64,000 bases of DNA from Phycisphaerales bacterium. GTDB taxonomy: Bacteria > Planctomycetota > Phycisphaerae > Phycisphaerales > UBA1924. Position numbers and translations under genes: made by a program. Location of the stretch: the NCBI GenBank assembly GCA_020831775.1, contig JAFIFZ010000023.1, positions 1 through 64,000 on the forward strand. Reading direction: 5' to 3'. Positions 1-9,669 of this stretch are shown here, piece after piece; positions within the stretch are counted from its first letter, which is position 1, and the number at the start of each line of letters is the position of its first letter. The notes below the pieces were generated by a model. The model saw only the letters and a list, made by a program, of their open reading frames with translations. It had not been told where the DNA came from and did not search any database.

Positions 1-129
1 CTGCGATCGCTCGCATGCAGGACCAAAGACGCTCTCTGGCGGGCGATGCAGTCCGTCCTCGACCAGATCACCTCGACCGACGCCGCCAACTGCTTCAGAC
101 ACTGTGGGTACACGCTACGAGTTGAGTAA
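1..129 (+). CDS. IS630-family transposase, C-terminal 42 residues (partial)
   Basis: The reading frame is open from the window edge and stops at 127-129. It encodes the same C-terminus (ending in YTLRVE) as the transposase at 7134-8068 on the other strand, with no difference over the visible part. The catalytic acidic residues lie upstream and are not visible. It is partial only because of the window edge; nothing here shows that this copy is inactive. Confidence 0.88.
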   Translation: MRSLACRTKDALWRAMQSVLDQITSTDAANCFRHCGYTLRVE

Positions 130-137
130 GGACGCTC
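1..137 (+). mobile_element. Right end of an IS630-family insertion sequence (copy 1, cut by window edge)
   Basis: These bases are the exact reverse complement of 7126-7262, the transposase-3' end of the complete element near 8 kb. The terminal repeat (GTAAGGACGCTC) ends at 137 and is followed by the TA dinucleotide that IS630 elements duplicate (138-139). The two copies are inverted, with their transposase 3' ends facing inward. The rest of this copy lies outside the window. Confidence 0.93.
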
Positions 138-436
138 TAGCGGCTTGCAGAGCTGCAACTGTTGCCGCGGTGCTGGTCGAGCCGGTTGGCGTACCAGCTC
201 AATGGCGCGCCGGGGACAAGGCGCAGGCGTGATCCACGATCGAAAGTTTTAAACAGTTGCCGATGCGGATGATCCAAGCGAGAAAGCCTTCGCTTCGGTG
301 CCGTGGGGATGCTCGGCGAGGTTAGACGCCGGCGCCGACGGATTGGCTTCCGCTCGACCGTTCTCCACCTCGGGAGGGGGAATAGAGTGCGGTCCTGCTT
401 CCGGCGACGCCCGGCTTGCGGGGGATCGGGGCTTTG
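138..436 (+). other. Intergenic region between the IS end and ccsBA
   Basis: About 300 bases without a convincing gene; the long minus-strand frame that crosses it is an antisense shadow of ccsBA. It begins with the TA target of the left IS copy and must hold the promoter of ccsBA. A TAGAGT hexamer at 383-388 could be a -10 element, but I find no good -35 partner. I see no FNR-type TTGAT-N4-ATCAA site. Confidence 0.4.
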
Positions 437-3403
437 ATGGGCAGAAAGCTGCTTGGCGCGTTCGCTTCGCTCCGGCTGACGGTGGCGCTGCTGTCGCTCT
501 CGATGGTGCTGATCTTTGTTGGCACACTGGTGCAGGCGAGGATCGGTGTGTGGGAGACGGTCGACACCTACTTCCGCAGCGCGATCGCATGGATCGACCC
601 GGTGATGCTGCTGCGGTCCGACGGGTCGGAGTCGGCGCTGAAGATCCCGTTTCCCGGGGGGATGACGCTGGGGATCCTGCTGTTTCTCAACCTGCTGGCG
701 GCGCACACGGTGCGCTTCAAGCTGACGGGGCGGCGCATCGGCGTGATGGTGCTGCACGCGGGGCTGATCCTGCTGCTGGTCGGCGAGTTCGTGACCGCGA
801 GGTTCGCCGACGAGGGGCTGATGAGCATCGATGTCGGCTCGTCGTCGCGTTTTGTCGAGGATGTGCGATCGGTCGAGCTCGCGGTGATCGACCCGTCGCC
901 CGAGGGGCACGACCGGGTGCTGACGATCCCCGAGTCGCTGGTGCGCGAGGCGATGCGCCGGGGCGAGCCGCTGCGCCACGAGGCGATGCCGTTCGAGGTG
1001 CATGTCGAACGGTGGCTGCCAAACGCGAGATTGCTCGTCGCCCGCGGCGTGACGCCGGCCAATAGGGGTGTCGGGCGCGAGGCGGTCGCCGACGAGCTCC
1101 CGCCGGTCCGCGGGGTCGACGGGGCGCAGACCGACGCGCCGGCGGCGCAAGTCCGACTGACCAAAGACGGGCGGACGCTGGGCACCTGGCTGCTCTGGAC
1201 CAACCTGATCGAGGCGCAGCGGGTGGAGCTCGACGACGGGCGGCTGATGGGGGTCTCGCTGCGGTATCGGCGGACTTACAAGCCGTACACGCTGCACCTG
1301 CACGAGTTCCGCCACGATGTGTTCGTTGGGACGCAGATCGCGAAGAACTTCTCCAGCCGCGTGCGGATCGTTGATGATGAGACGGGGACGGACCGCGAGA
1401 CGCTGATCTGGATGAACAACCCGCTGCGTTATCGCGGGGCGACCTTCTATCAGGCGTCGTACATGCCTGATGGGAGCGGGACGGTTTTGCAGGTGGTGCG
1501 GAACCCGGGGGCGGCGCTGCCTTACATCGCGTGCGGCCTGGTCGGGGGCGGGATGGCCCTGCACTTTGCGCTGGGGATGGTCTCGTTTTTCAAGAAGCGG
1601 GCCAAGCGGCGCGAGAAGGGGCTGCAGGATGCGAGCGGCGAACGGGCGCCGATGAGCCTCGGACGCCGGGCGCTGCCATGGATCGCGTTCATTTTCGGGC
1701 TGCTGCTCGCGTGTTCGGCGCTGTACCGGCCGCAGGCGCAGAGCGAGTTCGACCTCGATTCGTTCGGGGTGCTGCCGGTCTCGGCGGGCGGGCGTGTCAA
1801 GCCGATGGACACGCAGGCGAGGCACGCGCTCTTGGTTTCGAGCGGGCGTCAGGCGATCCGAACGGGTGACGGGCGGGTGGACGCCCGCGAGTTTCTGCTC
1901 GGGCTGATGGCCAGGCCCGAGGCGGTGCGCGATCTGCCGGTGGTGCGGGTCGATCACCCCGATGTGCTCTCGATGCTCGGGCTTGAGCCGAGCGACGCGG
2001 GGCGGATCAGCCTGTCGAAGATCGAGCCGCAGTGGGAGCGGATCGCCGAGCAGGCCGACCGGGCGTTCGAACTGGAACCCAAACAGCGCGACCCGTTCCA
2101 GCGGGGCATCGTCAAGGTGTATCAGAGTGTGCAGACGCTGCTGCTGCACGCGCACATGCGTGCGCCGCACACGGTGCCGCCCCTGGGCGAGGACGGGTCT
2201 TGGCGCCCGTTCCACGAGGCGTTTCTGGACTCGGGGATGGCCCGCCCGGCGGGGCACCCGACGACCCCGACGGACCTGAGCGAGGTCAACCCCGCTGTCG
2301 CGTACTACATCGCGATGATGACGGCCTACAGCGAGAACGACGCCGAGGCGTTCAACCGGGCGGTGCGGGGGTATGAGCAGCTCTTGCGCCGGGAGATGCC
2401 CGGGACGATGAGCCGCGCCGATCGGGAGGTGCTGTTCAACCGGGCGTCGCTCTTTACCGGGACGATGGCGGTGTACGTGCTGGTCTTCCTGCTGGTGTGC
2501 GCGTCGATGCTGCTGCGCCTGGGTTCGTCGCGGGGCGATCTGGCGGCGATGGGCGAGCGGATGCGCGTGTCGGCGCTGGGGCTGCTCTGGGCGGCGTTCG
2601 TCGTGCACACGCTGGCGATCCTGATCCGCATGGAGCTGCAGGGCAGGCCCCCGGTGACGAACCTGTACTCGTCGGCGGTCTTTGTCGGCTGGGCGGCGGT
2701 CCTCTTCGGGGCGGTGCTTGAACGTCTCTACCCGATCGGGGTCGCGGCGATGGGGGCCGCGGCGGTCGGGTTCTCGACGCTGGTGGTCGCGCACCACCTC
2801 GGCAGCGACGGCGACACGATGGAGATGATGCAGGCGGTGCTGGACAGCAACTTCTGGCTGGCGACGCATGTGATCACGATCACGCTGGGCTACTCGGCGA
2901 CCTTCCTCGCCGGGGCGCTGGGGGCGCTCTACATCGTGCTGGGCGTGTTCACGAAGAAACTCGGGCCGGATCTGGCGCAGACCATGGGCCGGATGGTCTA
3001 CGGCGTCGTCTGCTTCGCCCTCCTGCTGAGCTTCGTGGGCACGGTGCTCGGCGGGATCTGGGCCGACCAGTCGTGGGGCCGGTTCTGGGGGTGGGACCCC
3101 AAGGAGAACGGGGCGGCGCTCGTCGTGCTGCTCAACGCCATCATCCTGCACGCGCGCTGGGGCGGGATCATCCGCCTGCGGGGGATCATGGCGCTGGCGG
3201 TCGCGGGCAACATCGTCACGGCGTGGAGCTGGTTCGGGACGAACATGCTCGGCGTCGGCCTGCACGCGTACGGGTTCATGGAGTCGGCGGCGTTCTGGCT
3301 GATCGCGTTCGTCGTGGCGAACCTGGTGCTGATCGGCATCGGGCTGCTGCCCGAGCACCTGTGGCGCAGCCGGACGACACGCCGGTCTTCGCGTCCGGCC
3401 TGA
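437..3403 (+). CDS. ccsBA: Cytochrome c biogenesis fusion protein CcsBA (ResB-ResC type, System II)
   Basis: Membrane haem exporter and ligase that attaches haem to CxxCH motifs of apocytochromes on the outer face of the membrane. The 988-residue product joins an N-terminal ResB/CcsB half (membrane segments plus a large extracytoplasmic domain, about residues 1-400) to a C-terminal CcsA half. The CcsA half carries the tryptophan-rich haem-handling motif WGRFWGWDPKE near residue 885. The length fits known CcsBA fusions. The ATG at 437 was chosen because the membrane segment follows directly; in-frame TTG codons at 416 and 434 are alternatives. It lies just upstream of nrfH and nrfA, which between them need nine haems, so a dedicated maturation role is likely. 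Confidence 0.93.
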   Translation: MGRKLLGAFASLRLTVALLSLSMVLIFVGTLVQARIGVWETVDTYFRSAIAWIDPVMLLRSDGSESALKIPFPGGMTLGILLFLNLLAAHTVRFKLTGRRIGVMVLHAGLILLLVGEFVTARFADEGLMSIDVGSSSRFVEDVRSVELAVIDPSPEGHDRVLTIPESLVREAMRRGEPLRHEAMPFEVHVERWLPNARLLVARGVTPANRGVGREAVADELPPVRGVDGAQTDAPAAQVRLTKDGRTLGTWLLWTNLIEAQRVELDDGRLMGVSLRYRRTYKPYTLHLHEFRHDVFVGTQIAKNFSSRVRIVDDETGTDRETLIWMNNPLRYRGATFYQASYMPDGSGTVLQVVRNPGAALPYIACGLVGGGMALHFALGMVSFFKKRAKRREKGLQDASGERAPMSLGRRALPWIAFIFGLLLACSALYRPQAQSEFDLDSFGVLPVSAGGRVKPMDTQARHALLVSSGRQAIRTGDGRVDAREFLLGLMARPEAVRDLPVVRVDHPDVLSMLGLEPSDAGRISLSKIEPQWERIAEQADRAFELEPKQRDPFQRGIVKVYQSVQTLLLHAHMRAPHTVPPLGEDGSWRPFHEAFLDSGMARPAGHPTTPTDLSEVNPAVAYYIAMMTAYSENDAEAFNRAVRGYEQLLRREMPGTMSRADREVLFNRASLFTGTMAVYVLVFLLVCASMLLRLGSSRGDLAAMGERMRVSALGLLWAAFVVHTLAILIRMELQGRPPVTNLYSSAVFVGWAAVLFGAVLERLYPIGVAAMGAAAVGFSTLVVAHHLGSDGDTMEMMQAVLDSNFWLATHVITITLGYSATFLAGALGALYIVLGVFTKKLGPDLAQTMGRMVYGVVCFALLLSFVGTVLGGIWADQSWGRFWGWDPKENGAALVVLLNAIILHARWGGIIRLRGIMALAVAGNIVTAWSWFGTNMLGVGLHAYGFMESAAFWLIAFVVANLVLIGIGLLPEHLWRSRTTRRSSRPA

Positions 3404-3404
3404 C

Positions 3405-3433
3405 TTGCGGATTTTCCGCTCCGGTTGTAGTCT
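3405..3433 (+). promoter_or_regulatory. Candidate sigma70-type promoter of nrfHA
   Basis: TTGCGG (3405-3410), 17 bases, then TAGTCT (3428-3433), starting 2 bases after the ccsBA stop and 30 bases before the nrfH start. The spacing is ideal and the hexamers are moderate. It could let nrfHA be transcribed separately from ccsBA. Confidence 0.35.
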
Positions 3434-3463
3434 CTGGCGGTGTCTTCGTTGCGGGGATGATCC

Positions 3464-4024
3464 ATGTCTGAACGGGAAGCCGACAGTTCGACCGGTGCGG
3501 AGCAGGAGCCCGGGGCGAAGGGCGAGGCGTCGCCCGCCGCGACCCAAGGAAAACGCCGGGGTCTGCTCGCGCAGATCGGGTTCCTGCCCCTGGCGCTCGC
3601 GATCGTCTTCGGGATGCTCGGCGGGCTCGGGGCGTTCACCTTCGGCTACGGCGAGGGCCTTTCGTACATGTCCAACGACCCGGCCTCGTGCGCCAACTGC
3701 CATGTGATGCAGGGGCACTACGACTCGTGGCAGGCCTCGTCACACAAGCATGTGGCGACCTGCAACGACTGCCACCTCTCGCACCACCCCGTCGGCAAGT
3801 GGATCGTCAAGGCCGACAACGGCTTCTTCCATTCCCTGGCGTTCACGACGGGGAACTTCCCCGAGCCGATCCGCATCAAGCAACGCAACAAGGTGGTCAC
3901 GCAGAACGCCTGCCTGAGCTGCCACTCCGATTTCGTGCACGAGATGCTGCCCGTCCGCGAGGGCGGCGACATGCTCAGCTGCGTGCACTGCCACAGCGAT
4001 GTCGGGCACCGCCACCGACGCTGA
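3464..4024 (+). CDS. nrfH: NrfH, membrane tetraheme quinol dehydrogenase of nitrite reductase
   Basis: NapC/NirT-family cytochrome that takes electrons from menaquinol and passes them to NrfA. The 186-residue protein has a short cytoplasmic tail, one membrane anchor (about residues 34-62) and four CxxCH haem motifs at C76-H80, C100-H104, C150-H154 and C173-H177, the count expected for NrfH. The gene starts at the ATG at 3464 after a GGGG-rich ribosome site, and nrfA follows 29 bases downstream. The N-terminal 30 residues are a charged, low-complexity extension compared with typical NrfH. Confidence 0.95.
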   Translation: MSEREADSSTGAEQEPGAKGEASPAATQGKRRGLLAQIGFLPLALAIVFGMLGGLGAFTFGYGEGLSYMSNDPASCANCHVMQGHYDSWQASSHKHVATCNDCHLSHHPVGKWIVKADNGFFHSLAFTTGNFPEPIRIKQRNKVVTQNACLSCHSDFVHEMLPVREGGDMLSCVHCHSDVGHRHRR

Positions 4025-4053
4025 ACCCGCCTTCTGATCCTGGAACACACGCC

Positions 4054-5751
<1,698 letters not shown>

Positions 5752-5779
5752 GCCGGCCGGACTATCTCAAAGGGGAATC

Positions 5780-7126
5780 ATGATGAAGCGTTCGATCGCC
5801 GCGGCATTTCTCCTGGCCCTGCCTGCGCCCGCGCTGGCGCAGGAAACCGCCGACCCGCGGGAGGCGCCTCCCGAGATCGAGGCCGATTTGCCCGACGCGA
5901 TCACCGAGGCGCAGGTCGGCATGGCGCACCGGCCGCTGGGCTGGCTCTCGGATCCCGATGAGAAGCCGGCGGACATCTTCGAGGCGCTCGTCGGGGGCAA
6001 GGTCCACCTGAACAACCGCTTCCGCATCGAGCTGGCCGACACGACCGGGCGCGACTCCTCCACCGCCATCACCAACCGCATCCGGCTCGGCTACGAGACC
6101 AAGCCCTTCCACGGCTTCAGCGCCATGGTCGAGTTCGAGAATGTCTGGTCGCCAGACAAAGGCAACTACTTCGTCCCGGCGACCGGCAGCGGCACACCCA
6201 CGCGGACCGTGGTCGCCGACCCGACCGGCACCGAGGTCAACCAGGTCTACGCCCGATTCGCCGAGCGGCTCGGGGGCGTAAGACTCGATGTCCGCGCCGG
6301 GCGCCAGCGCATCCTCCACGACAACCAGCGTTTCGTTGGCAATGTCGGGTGGCGCCAGTTCGAGCAGACCTACGACTCGGTCCGCGTGCAGACCGACCTC
6401 GGCGTCGAGGGCCTCGAACTCGAGTACGCGTATGTCTGGTTCGTCCAGCGAATCTTCGGGCCCGACGGGCCGAACTGGGACTCCGACTCGCACCTGATCC
6501 GCGCATCGTACGGGTTTGCGCCCGAGCTCCGCGCAACGACCTTCGTGTACCTGCTCGACTTCCGCGACGACGCGCCGGCCGACTCGACCGACACATGGGG
6601 CGTGCGCGTCAGCGGGCGCACGATCCTTGACGAAGCGGAGGACTACACGCTGCGCTACGAGGCGACCTACGCCCGCCAGAGCGACGCGGGGGCGAACCCT
6701 ATCAGCTACGACGCGGACTTCTTCGCGGTCGAGGCCGGCCTGAACAAGAAGGGGCTCGGGGGCGTGGTCGCGGGGTATCAGTTCCTCGGCAGCGACGGAG
6801 GCGAGGCCGCTTTCCGCTTTCCCCTGGGCACCAACCACGCGTTCCAGGGCTTCGCCGACAACTTCCTGGCCACGCCCGACGACGGGCTGCAAAACCTCTA
6901 CGCCGGGCTGAACACCCAGCTCCCGTGGGAAGTCAACGCCTCGGCGACCTACCACCGCTTCTGGACCGACCGCGGCGGCGACGACCTCGGGTGGGAGCTC
7001 GACGGCGTCCTCAGCAAGGCGATCACACCCAACTGGTCGGTCATGCTCAAAGGCGCGTACTACGACGGCAGCTCAGGCCAGCCCGACACGACTCGATTCT
7101 GGATTCAGACCGAGTTCAGCTTCTAG
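5780..7126 (+). CDS. Putative outer-membrane beta-barrel porin (alginate-export-like)
   Basis: A 448-residue exported protein. It has a Sec signal peptide (MMKRSIAAAFLLALPAPALA, cleavage after ALA), then repeated amphipathic strands rich in Gly, Tyr and Arg, and a terminal Phe (EFSF), the usual end of Gram-negative beta-barrels. The stretch GVRLDVRAGRQRILHDNQRF resembles alginate-export family porins; this is recognition from memory, not an alignment. The start at 5780 has an AAAGGGG ribosome site. It follows nrfA by 28 bases, so uptake of nitrate, nitrite or a carbon source for this pathway is a reasonable guess. Its TAG stop is formed by the end of the inserted IS (7124-7126). Confidence 0.8.
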   Translation: MMKRSIAAAFLLALPAPALAQETADPREAPPEIEADLPDAITEAQVGMAHRPLGWLSDPDEKPADIFEALVGGKVHLNNRFRIELADTTGRDSSTAITNRIRLGYETKPFHGFSAMVEFENVWSPDKGNYFVPATGSGTPTRTVVADPTGTEVNQVYARFAERLGGVRLDVRAGRQRILHDNQRFVGNVGWRQFEQTYDSVRVQTDLGVEGLELEYAYVWFVQRIFGPDGPNWDSDSHLIRASYGFAPELRATTFVYLLDFRDDAPADSTDTWGVRVSGRTILDEAEDYTLRYEATYARQSDAGANPISYDADFFAVEAGLNKKGLGGVVAGYQFLGSDGGEAAFRFPLGTNHAFQGFADNFLATPDDGLQNLYAGLNTQLPWEVNASATYHRFWTDRGGDDLGWELDGVLSKAITPNWSVMLKGAYYDGSSGQPDTTRFWIQTEFSF

Positions 7127-7137
7127 AGCGTCCTTAC
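7126..7137. repeat. IS630 terminal inverted repeat, left
   Basis: GAGCGTCCTTAC, pairing with the right repeat at 8166-8177 at 11 of 12 positions. An identical copy, reversed, ends the left element at 126-137. Confidence 0.9.
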
Positions 7138-8068
7138 TCAACTCGTAGCGTGTACCCACAGTGTCTGAAGCAGTTGGCGGCGTCGGTCGAGGTGATCTGG
7201 TCGAGGACGGACTGCATCGCCCGCCAGAGAGCGTCTTTGGTCCTGCATGCGAGCGATCGCAGCAGTTGCTTGACCTTGCTGAAGACCATCTCGATCGGGT
7301 TCAGGTCTGGGCTGTAGGGCGGCAAGAAGACCAGCTCGGCCCCGGCGCTCTCGATCAGCTCGCGCGTCCTCGCCCGCTTGTGGCTCGATAGGTTGTCCAT
7401 CACGACCACATCTCCCGGCCGCAGCTCCGGGACGAGCACCTGTTCGACGAACGCCTCGAAGATGTCCGCGTTGACGGCGCCGTCGACGACCGTCGAGCAC
7501 CGCACGCCTTGGATCCCCAACGCCGCGATGAGCGTCGTTGTCTTCCAGTGCCCGTGCGGCGTCTTGTCGATCAGACGCTCACCCCGCGGGGCGCGGCCGC
7601 GCAGGCGGGTCATGTTGGTCTTGGCCCAGGTCTCGTCGATGAAGATCAGCCCACGGGCTCGGAGCCCGGGCTGATCACGCTTCCACTGGTGACGCCGCTC
7701 GGCGACATCGGGCCGGTCCTGTTCGGCGGCGTGGATCGTCTTTTTTTGAAGGTGAGATCAAGCGCCTTCAGAGCGGCGTAGATCGCCGACTCGGAGCACT
7801 CGACCCCGAGCATCTCCCGCAGTTCGGGGCCGGTGGCGTCGGGACGCTCTGCGACGAGCCGAGCGAGTTTGTCGCGATCGATCTTGCCGACGCCGGGCGA
7901 GCCCTGCTTGCGCGGGGCGGTCTCGCCGTGCTCTCGCCGGCGCTGCTTGACGCGTCTGACCCAGGCGCGGCAGACGCCGAAGGCCTCGGCGACCTGCTTG
8001 GTCTGCATGCCGCGGTCGCATGCGGCGAGAACTTTGTCCCTGAGATCCTGCGAGTACGGCGACGCCAT
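7134..8068 (-). CDS. IS630-family transposase, OrfA/OrfB joined by -1 frameshift
   Basis: DDE transposase that cuts and pastes the element into TA sites. Frame A (8068 to 7646, 140 aa if read alone) holds the N-terminal helix-turn-helix ([16 protein letters not shown], then AEAFGV). Frame B, ending at 7134, holds the catalytic core. A -1 shift at the A7 run (7741-7747) gives a continuous product of about 311 residues: the first Asp is in IFIDETWAK, the second in [10 protein letters not shown], and the Glu in DLNPIE exactly 34 residues after the second Asp, a DD34E triad. All catalytic residues are present, so the gene looks functional. Without the shift the frame A product lacks all catalytic residues. 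Confidence 0.92.
7741..7747 (-). promoter_or_regulatory. Programmed -1 ribosomal frameshift site (A AAA AAG)
   Basis: Seven T on the plus strand read as A7 followed by G on the coding strand, giving the classic slippery heptamer A_AAA_AAG in frame A. Slipping back one base joins LTFKK to [11 protein letters not shown] and leads straight into the FIDETWAK catalytic motif, with no stop between. Fused OrfAB made this way is known for several IS630 members. Confidence 0.8.
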
Positions 8069-8246
8069 CCGTGGCTCCTTCCCGACCCCGAGGGTCGAGG
8101 CTCGAAGCTACAACAAACATCACCAAGGCGCAACCGGACACGCGCCGAACGGCGCTACGAAATCGGTGAGGACGCTCTAAAGCTGGCTTGAGACCGCCCG
8201 GTTGCTCCGCGTTGTATTCAATCGACGACTCAACCGCTTGCGGCAG

Positions 8247-8726
8247 TCACGCGCTGCCGTTGCTCGAGGGCGCATCCGCCGCTCGGCGTTCGATCGTCAG
8301 AGCATTGCAGAGGGGTTTGGAGGGCGAGGGGTCCGTCATCAGTTCGTCGATGCGCGAGTTGGCGAAGCTCTCTTCGATCTGGGCGTAGGCGTCGTCGATC
8401 CGACGGTGCATCGGGCAGAGGCATTCGCCGTGGGACTTGATGCCCAAGGGGCAGGTCCGGATGCGCTCGATGGGGTCGATGGCGTTGATGATGTCCAGGA
8501 CGGTGAGGTCGGCGGGGTCTTTGAGCAGGGTGAACCCGCCGTTGCTCCCTCGCTGAGCGGAGAGGATGCCGGCCTTGGTCAGGGCCTGAAGAACCTTGAC
8601 GAGGTAGCCCGGAGCGGCCTTGGTGCCCTCGGCGATCTCGCGGACCTTCTGGGTCTCGTCGGGACGCTGGGCGAGCCAGATGACCGCCCGCAGCCCGTAT
8701 TCGCACGCTTCTGACATCAGCTTCAT
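8247..8726 (-). CDS. Rrf2-family Fe-S transcriptional regulator (NsrR-like)
   Basis: A winged-helix repressor of 159 residues, the usual size of the family. The helix-turn-helix occupies about residues 25-65, with the family wing motif QRGSNGGF. Three cysteines, C92, C102 and C104, are placed to hold an Fe-S cluster, though the spacing (CX9CXC) differs from the CX4CX5C of NsrR. The ATG at 8726 follows a GGAGG site; longer in-frame starts are not needed. It is divergent from ric, the classic NsrR target, so control by nitric oxide or Fe-S status is inferred. IscR-like or other Rrf2 roles cannot be excluded. Confidence 0.87.
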   Translation of the reverse strand: MKLMSEACEYGLRAVIWLAQRPDETQKVREIAEGTKAAPGYLVKVLQALTKAGILSAQRGSNGGFTLLKDPADLTVLDIINAIDPIERIRTCPLGIKSHGECLCPMHRRIDDAYAQIEESFANSRIDELMTDPSPSKPLCNALTIERRAADAPSSNGSA

Positions 8727-8763
8727 GGCCGAGAACCTCCGGTCTGTTTCGGCGCGATTTCCG

Positions 8764-8792
8764 TGTACACCAGCTGGACGGAAGGGTATCAT
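8764..8792 (+). promoter_or_regulatory. Candidate promoter of ric
   Basis: TGTACA (8764-8769), 17 bases, TATCAT (8787-8792) on the plus strand in the divergent region between the Rrf2 gene and ric. It is the best sigma70-type match in that gap and would place transcription start near 8799. Confidence 0.45.
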
Positions 8793-8807
8793 TGGCCTAG
8801 AAAAGAA

Positions 8808-8821
8808 TCAAGTGTGCTTGA
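8808..8821. promoter_or_regulatory. Candidate operator: TCAAG-N4-CTTGA palindrome
   Basis: A perfect 5-bp inverted repeat with a TGTG spacer lies about 10 bases after the predicted ric transcription start, where a repressor would block elongation or initiation. An AT-rich GAATATTC palindrome follows at 8828-8835. Binding by the neighbouring Rrf2 protein is only inferred. Confidence 0.35.
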
Positions 8822-8883
8822 AAGCATGAATATTCGAATAGCGGCGGGCCGCCCGCCGACAACACCACCCGGGGAGCAACACC

Positions 8884-9621
8884 ATGCGAGCAGAGATCGA
8901 TCCAAGGTCGACAGTCGGACAGTTGGTCGCCGAGCGGCCTGCCAGGTCGCGGGTCTTCGAGGCGTTGCGGATCGACTACTGCTGCGGGGGCAAGCAGCCT
9001 TTGGAGGAGGCCTGCCGCCGGCGGAACCTGGTCACCGAGACGGTCGTCGACCTGCTGCTGGCGATGGAGGCCCGGGAGAATGACACAGAGCAAGGCGACG
9101 ACCCCGGCGGCATGACGCTGACGGAGCTGGCCGACCACATCGAGCAGACCCACCACGCCGAGCTGCGGATCGAATTGCCCCGCCTGGGCCGGCTGGTCGA
9201 GAAGGTGCGCGACGCGCACGCCGAGACCGAGCCTCGCCTGCACCGCGTCTTCGAGGCGTTCAACGCGCTGCGCGATGAGCTGTCCAGCCACATGGTCAAG
9301 GAAGAGCGCGTGCTCTTCCCGATGATCCGGCGCATGGAGCTCGCGGCCGAACCCAAGCGGTTCGAAGGCGGCTCAATCGCCGACCCGATCCGCCAGATGG
9401 AGGCCGAGCACGACGACGCGGGCGCGGCGCTGGAAGTGCTGCGCGAGGCGACCGACGGGTTTACGCCCCCCGAGGGCGCGTGCAACTCGTGGCGTGCGAT
9501 GCTCGACGGACTCGCATGGCTCGAACGCGACATGCACCGGCATGTCCACAAGGAGAACAACATCCTGTTCCCCAAGGCCCTGCAGCTCGAAAACGCCGAT
9601 GACGCCGGAAGGAGCGCCTGA
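8884..9621 (+). CDS. ric: Iron-sulfur cluster repair di-iron protein RIC (ScdA/YtfE)
   Basis: Repairs Fe-S clusters damaged by nitric oxide or oxidative stress, in the cytoplasm. The 245-residue product has the N-terminal ScdA_N segment with the diagnostic DYCCGG (C33, C34) and a hemerythrin-like four-helix domain. The di-iron ligands are visible as repeated His and Glu motifs (HHAELR near 91, HMVKEERVLFP near 138, EHDD near 178, HKENNILFP near 226). Length and order match the family. The ATG at 8884 has a GGGGAG site. It is divergent from the Rrf2 gene and close to nitrite reduction genes that can leak NO. Confidence 0.95.
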   Translation: MRAEIDPRSTVGQLVAERPARSRVFEALRIDYCCGGKQPLEEACRRRNLVTETVVDLLLAMEARENDTEQGDDPGGMTLTELADHIEQTHHAELRIELPRLGRLVEKVRDAHAETEPRLHRVFEAFNALRDELSSHMVKEERVLFPMIRRMELAAEPKRFEGGSIADPIRQMEAEHDDAGAALEVLREATDGFTPPEGACNSWRAMLDGLAWLERDMHRHVHKENNILFPKALQLENADDAGRSA

Positions 9622-9669
9622 TGCCGATCGAACGGTGAGCCAAGAACGGTCCACAGACGGACTCCCACG

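Larger units (their letters stand above)
7126..8177 (-). mobile_element. Complete IS630-family insertion sequence (copy 2), 1052 bp
   Basis: It is bounded by 12-bp terminal inverted repeats with one mismatch, GAGCGTCCTTAC at 7126-7137 and GTGAGGACGCTC at 8166-8177. Each end is flanked by TA (7124-7125 and 8178-8179), the target duplication typical of IS630/Tc1. It encodes a DD34E transposase on the minus strand in two overlapping frames. Removing the element and one TA restores a TAA stop codon for the porin gene. It is inverted relative to the copy at 1-137. Confidence 0.95.

Noticed and set aside
137-3718. 1193-codon open frame on the minus strand opposite ccsBA
   Set aside because: It is Arg/Pro/His-rich low-complexity translation antisense to a clear membrane protein gene; typical shadow frame of GC-rich codons.
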